Source: Rhizobiaceae bacterium (GTDB lineage Bacteria > Pseudomonadota > Alphaproteobacteria > Rhizobiales > Rhizobiaceae). From it: a DNA stretch of 8,494 bases. Under the pieces are notes generated by a model that did not search any database, was not told where the DNA came from, and saw only the letters and a program-made list of their open reading frames with translations. Where the stretch lies: positions 1 to 8,494 of the forward strand of contig JAEUMA010000249.1 in assembly GCA_016793565.1 (NCBI GenBank), written 5' to 3'. Below are positions 6,245 through 8,494 of this stretch, piece after piece. The translations under genes and the position numbers were made by a program. Every line of letters starts with the position of its first letter. The stretch's first letter is position 1.

Positions 6245-7743
6245 CCACGCCACTCCTCTCGGTCGAGGGGCTGACGCTCAGCTACGGCCGTCTGAAGGCC
6301 GTGGACAGCGCCAGCTTCTCGCTCGGGCCCGGCGAGGTGCTCGGGCTGTGCGGGCACAACGGCGCCGGTAAGAGCAGCGTCGTGCGCATGCTCTCGGGCC
6401 TGATCGCGCCGGACGCGGGCCGTATCGTGATCGACGGGGAGGCCCGCAGCTTCTCCAGCGTTCGCGACGCGCAGACGCAGGGCGTGGCGCTGGTCGACCA
6501 GGAGCTGAGCGTCATTCCGGCGCTGACTGTCGCCGAAAACCTTGCCCTCGGCGAGCCGGGGCTCGGCATCGGCGGCCGCATATCCGACGGCGAGGCGCGG
6601 GCGCGGCTCGACGCGGTCGGGCTCGGCGGGCTCGATCCGGCCCGCTACCTCGAAGATCTGACCATCGGCCAGCGGCAGTTGGTGGAGATCGCGCGCGCGA
6701 TGGGCCGCAAAGCGCGCCTCTTCATTCTCGACGAGCCGACGGCGACGCTGAATTCCGCCGATATCGAACACGTTTTCTCCGCGATCAGGGCGGTCACCGC
6801 GCGCGGCTGCTCGGTCATCTATGTCTCGCATCGCCTCGACGAGGTGCTGGCGCTGTGCGATCGCATCGTCGTGATGCGCGATGGCGCCGTCGTGGCGGCG
6901 CTGCCCATCGCCGAAGTGAGCGGCGAAAGGCTGGTAACGCTCATGCTCGGCCATGTTCCCGAGCAACCGACGGCTCAGGCGGTGCCCGCCAGCGCCGGAC
7001 GGCCGGTCCTTCAGATGGAATCGCTCGACGCCGGCGCGGTCCTGCGCGGCTTCTCCATGACGGCCAACGCCGGAACCGTCACCGCGCTTGCGGGCCAGGT
7101 CGGCTCGGGAGCGGCCGATGTCCTTCGCGCCCTTGCGGGCCTGGCGCCCGAGGCGCGCGGTCGTGTGACGGTCGAGGGGAGCCCGTTGCCGCTCGGCGAC
7201 CCGCGCCGCTCGCTTGCCGCCGGCATCGGCTATGTTTCGGGCGACCGCAAGGGCGAAGGCCTGTTCCTGTCGCGCTCGATCGCCGAGAATCTGGTGTCCA
7301 CGCGCCTGCCGGATATCGCGCGGGCGGGTCTGCTTACGCCTTCCTGGCTGAAGGCGCAGGCCGCGCGCATCGCCCGCAGCGTCGGCGTCGACGTGACGCG
7401 TCTGCCGGAGGCGGTGTCGCGGCTGAGCGGCGGCAACCAGCAGAAAGTGTTCCTCGGCCGCTGCCTCGAACGCGACGATCTGCGCGTGGTGCTGCTCGAC
7501 GAGCCGACGCGCGGCGTGGATGTCGGCGGGCGGGCCGACATCCATGCAATCATCCGCGCCATCGCGGCGCGCGGCGTCGTGGTGCTGTTCGCCTCCTCCG
7601 ATCTCGACGAGGTGCTGGGCGTGGCAGACGACATCGTGGTGATGCGCGGCGGGCGGCTGGTCAGCCGGCGGCCGCGAGTCGAGACCGACAGCGCCCGACT
7701 CCTGTCCGACATGACCCATTCGAAAGGGCAGGAAGCGGCATGA
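6241..7743 (+). CDS. Double-cassette ABC transporter ATP-binding protein, RbsA type
   Basis: This 500-residue cytoplasmic protein has two fused nucleotide-binding domains, as in RbsA, MglA and XylG of the CUT2 class, and powers import through the permease that follows. The start is GTG 6241, overlapping the previous stop (GTGA). Cassette 1 has Walker A GHNGAGKS (38-45), Q-loop Gln87, the signature variant LTIGQRQ (140-146), Walker B LFILDEPTA (160-168) and switch His197. Cassette 2 starts near 255 and has a degenerate Walker A, GQVGSGAAD (285-293), without the Lys-Ser/Thr pair, signature LSGGNQQKV (395-403), Walker B VVLLDEPTRGVD (416-427) and Ser in place of the switch His (ASSDLDEV, 451-458). 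These second-site losses are usual in the RbsA group, where one ATP site is the main active one, so they are not damage. Family assignment is sure; the transported substrate is not. Confidence 0.95.
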   Translation: MTTPLLSVEGLTLSYGRLKAVDSASFSLGPGEVLGLCGHNGAGKSSVVRMLSGLIAPDAGRIVIDGEARSFSSVRDAQTQGVALVDQELSVIPALTVAENLALGEPGLGIGGRISDGEARARLDAVGLGGLDPARYLEDLTIGQRQLVEIARAMGRKARLFILDEPTATLNSADIEHVFSAIRAVTARGCSVIYVSHRLDEVLALCDRIVVMRDGAVVAALPIAEVSGERLVTLMLGHVPEQPTAQAVPASAGRPVLQMESLDAGAVLRGFSMTANAGTVTALAGQVGSGAADVLRALAGLAPEARGRVTVEGSPLPLGDPRRSLAAGIGYVSGDRKGEGLFLSRSIAENLVSTRLPDIARAGLLTPSWLKAQAARIARSVGVDVTRLPEAVSRLSGGNQQKVFLGRCLERDDLRVVLLDEPTRGVDVGGRADIHAIIRAIAARGVVVLFASSDLDEVLGVADDIVVMRGGRLVSRRPRVETDSARLLSDMTHSKGQEAA

Positions 7744-8494
7744 TGCTTCCCCCTGCCCTACGACGCATCGCGCTGCCAGCGCTGATGGCGCTCGTGCTGG
7801 CCGTACTGGTTTGGGCCGCGCTGACGACGCCGGGCTTCTTCACACTCGGCAACGCCCAGGCCATCCTCACCTCCACCGTTTTCGTTGGCATGGTAGCGGT
7901 GGGCATGACGCTGATTATGGTCTCCGGCTCGTTCGTTTCGCTGGCCCTGGCGACCACGACGACCATCTCGGCGATGATCTTTATGGCCTGCCTGTCCTGG
8001 GGCGTGCTGCCGGCGATCATTTTCACGCTGCTCGCAGCGACCGTTCTGGGCGCTGTTCAGGGCGTCGTCATCGGCGGGTGGAACGCCAATCCGATCATCG
8101 TCACCATCGCCGCCGCCGCCATCATGGAGGGCGTCGCGGTCTCCATGTCGCAGGGTGTCACCATCAACCCGGTGGGCCTCGACTACCGCGTGCTCAACAG
8201 CCTGTTCTTCGGCCTGCCGCTCGGCGTCTACGTGCTGGCGGCGCTGGTGATCTGCGTAGAAGCCGGCATGCGCCTCACCGCGTTCGGCCGCATGGTCTAC
8301 CTGGTCGGCGACAACCGCGCGGCCGCGCGCGCCGCGGCACTGCCGCTCGGCCGGGTCGGCGCCGGCGTCTTCGCCATCGCCAGCATGTGCGCGGCGCTGG
8401 CCGGCGTTTTCATGGCCAGCTTCAACCACTCCGCCTCGCTGCTGCTCAGTCGGGGTACCCTGGGCTACGACGCCATCGCCGCCGTGCTCATCGG
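7740..8494 (+). CDS. ABC transporter permease, RbsC/BPD_transp_2 type (partial)
   Basis: The gene is truncated by the right edge: 251 complete codons are present with no stop. Two adjacent ATGs are possible. ATG 7740 overlaps the ATPase stop (ATGA), and ATG 7743 is better spaced from AGGAAG at 7730-7735. The product is an inner-membrane protein with hydrophobic segments at roughly 11-29, 42-62, 66-86, 90-112, 118-138, 158-176 and 207-227. Family marks are the coupling-type segment YLVGDNRAAARAAALPLGRV (187-206) and LGYDAIAAVLI (241-251), which matches the 'GxELDAIAAVVIGG' region of RbsC-like permeases. About 60-90 residues should lie beyond the edge, judged from the usual 310-340 residue length. 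The second membrane segment reads MTLIMVSGSFVSLALA (56-71), where many relatives have 'GGIDLSVG'; the aspartate is absent. It forms the membrane channel for the importer encoded just upstream. Confidence 0.92.
   Translation, partial: MMLPPALRRIALPALMALVLAVLVWAALTTPGFFTLGNAQAILTSTVFVGMVAVGMTLIMVSGSFVSLALATTTTISAMIFMACLSWGVLPAIIFTLLAATVLGAVQGVVIGGWNANPIIVTIAAAAIMEGVAVSMSQGVTINPVGLDYRVLNSLFFGLPLGVYVLAALVICVEAGMRLTAFGRMVYLVGDNRAAARAAALPLGRVGAGVFAIASMCAALAGVFMASFNHSASLLLSRGTLGYDAIAAVLI

Noticed and set aside
7090..7130. Degenerate Walker A in the second ATPase cassette as evidence of decay
   Set aside because: Loss of the Lys-Ser/Thr in the second cassette is normal in RbsA-type proteins.
5953..7719. 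Minus-strand open frame of 588 codons over the binding-protein and ATPase genes
   Set aside because: Antisense shadow of two well-defined genes; it has no recognisable motif.

Overview
The window is GC-rich, third-position-biased DNA of the kind found in Alphaproteobacteria. The gene set and the insertion-sequence remnants suggest a Hyphomicrobiales (rhizobial) chromosome or accessory replicon; this placement is an inference from composition and family resemblance, not from a marker gene.

Left part (1-815): a decayed mobile-element zone. A 49-codon fragment resembling the start of an IS3-family OrfB transposase runs off the left edge on the minus strand. It is followed by a short motif resembling the terminal repeat of rhizobial IS21-type elements, then about 350 bases with no convincing gene but a few small inverted repeats. 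A complete tRNA-Gln (anticodon CUG, CCA encoded) lies at 575-648 on the minus strand, with its 3' end facing the mobile-element debris. That is the usual arrangement when a tRNA gene marks an integration boundary.

Middle (816-1378): a small minus-strand gene for a 99-residue helical protein of unknown function. Its start is fixed by a strong GGAGG. It is divergent from the main operon, and the 263-base gap carries a TTGACT -35-like element and a perfect 12-bp palindrome, ATTTGATCAAAT, set in an AT-rich island. This is the best candidate operator in the window.

Right part (1379-8494): one compact plus-strand operon of five genes: a HyuB-like hydantoinase/oxoprolinase subunit, a HyuA-like ATP-binding subunit, a periplasmic binding protein with a signal peptide, a double-cassette ABC ATPase of the ribose/CUT2 type, and an ABC permease cut off by the right edge. 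Three of the four junctions are 4-base GTGA/ATGA overlaps. The only gap (28 bases, with a strong Shine-Dalgarno sequence) precedes the binding protein.

The simplest reading is a catabolic cassette. The ABC system imports a small polar compound, and the HyuA/HyuB enzyme opens or carboxylates it with ATP. HyuB keeps an HxxD plus distal His set that matches, from memory, the metal ligands of acetone carboxylase, but no acetone-carboxylase gamma subunit is seen. ATP-dependent opening of a cyclic amide, hydantoin or lactam is therefore favoured over ketone carboxylation. The real substrate cannot be read from the sequence, and the pairing of this enzyme with a sugar-type importer is the most interesting point. 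I found no CRISPR array, toxin-antitoxin pair, defence system or clearly new class of system.
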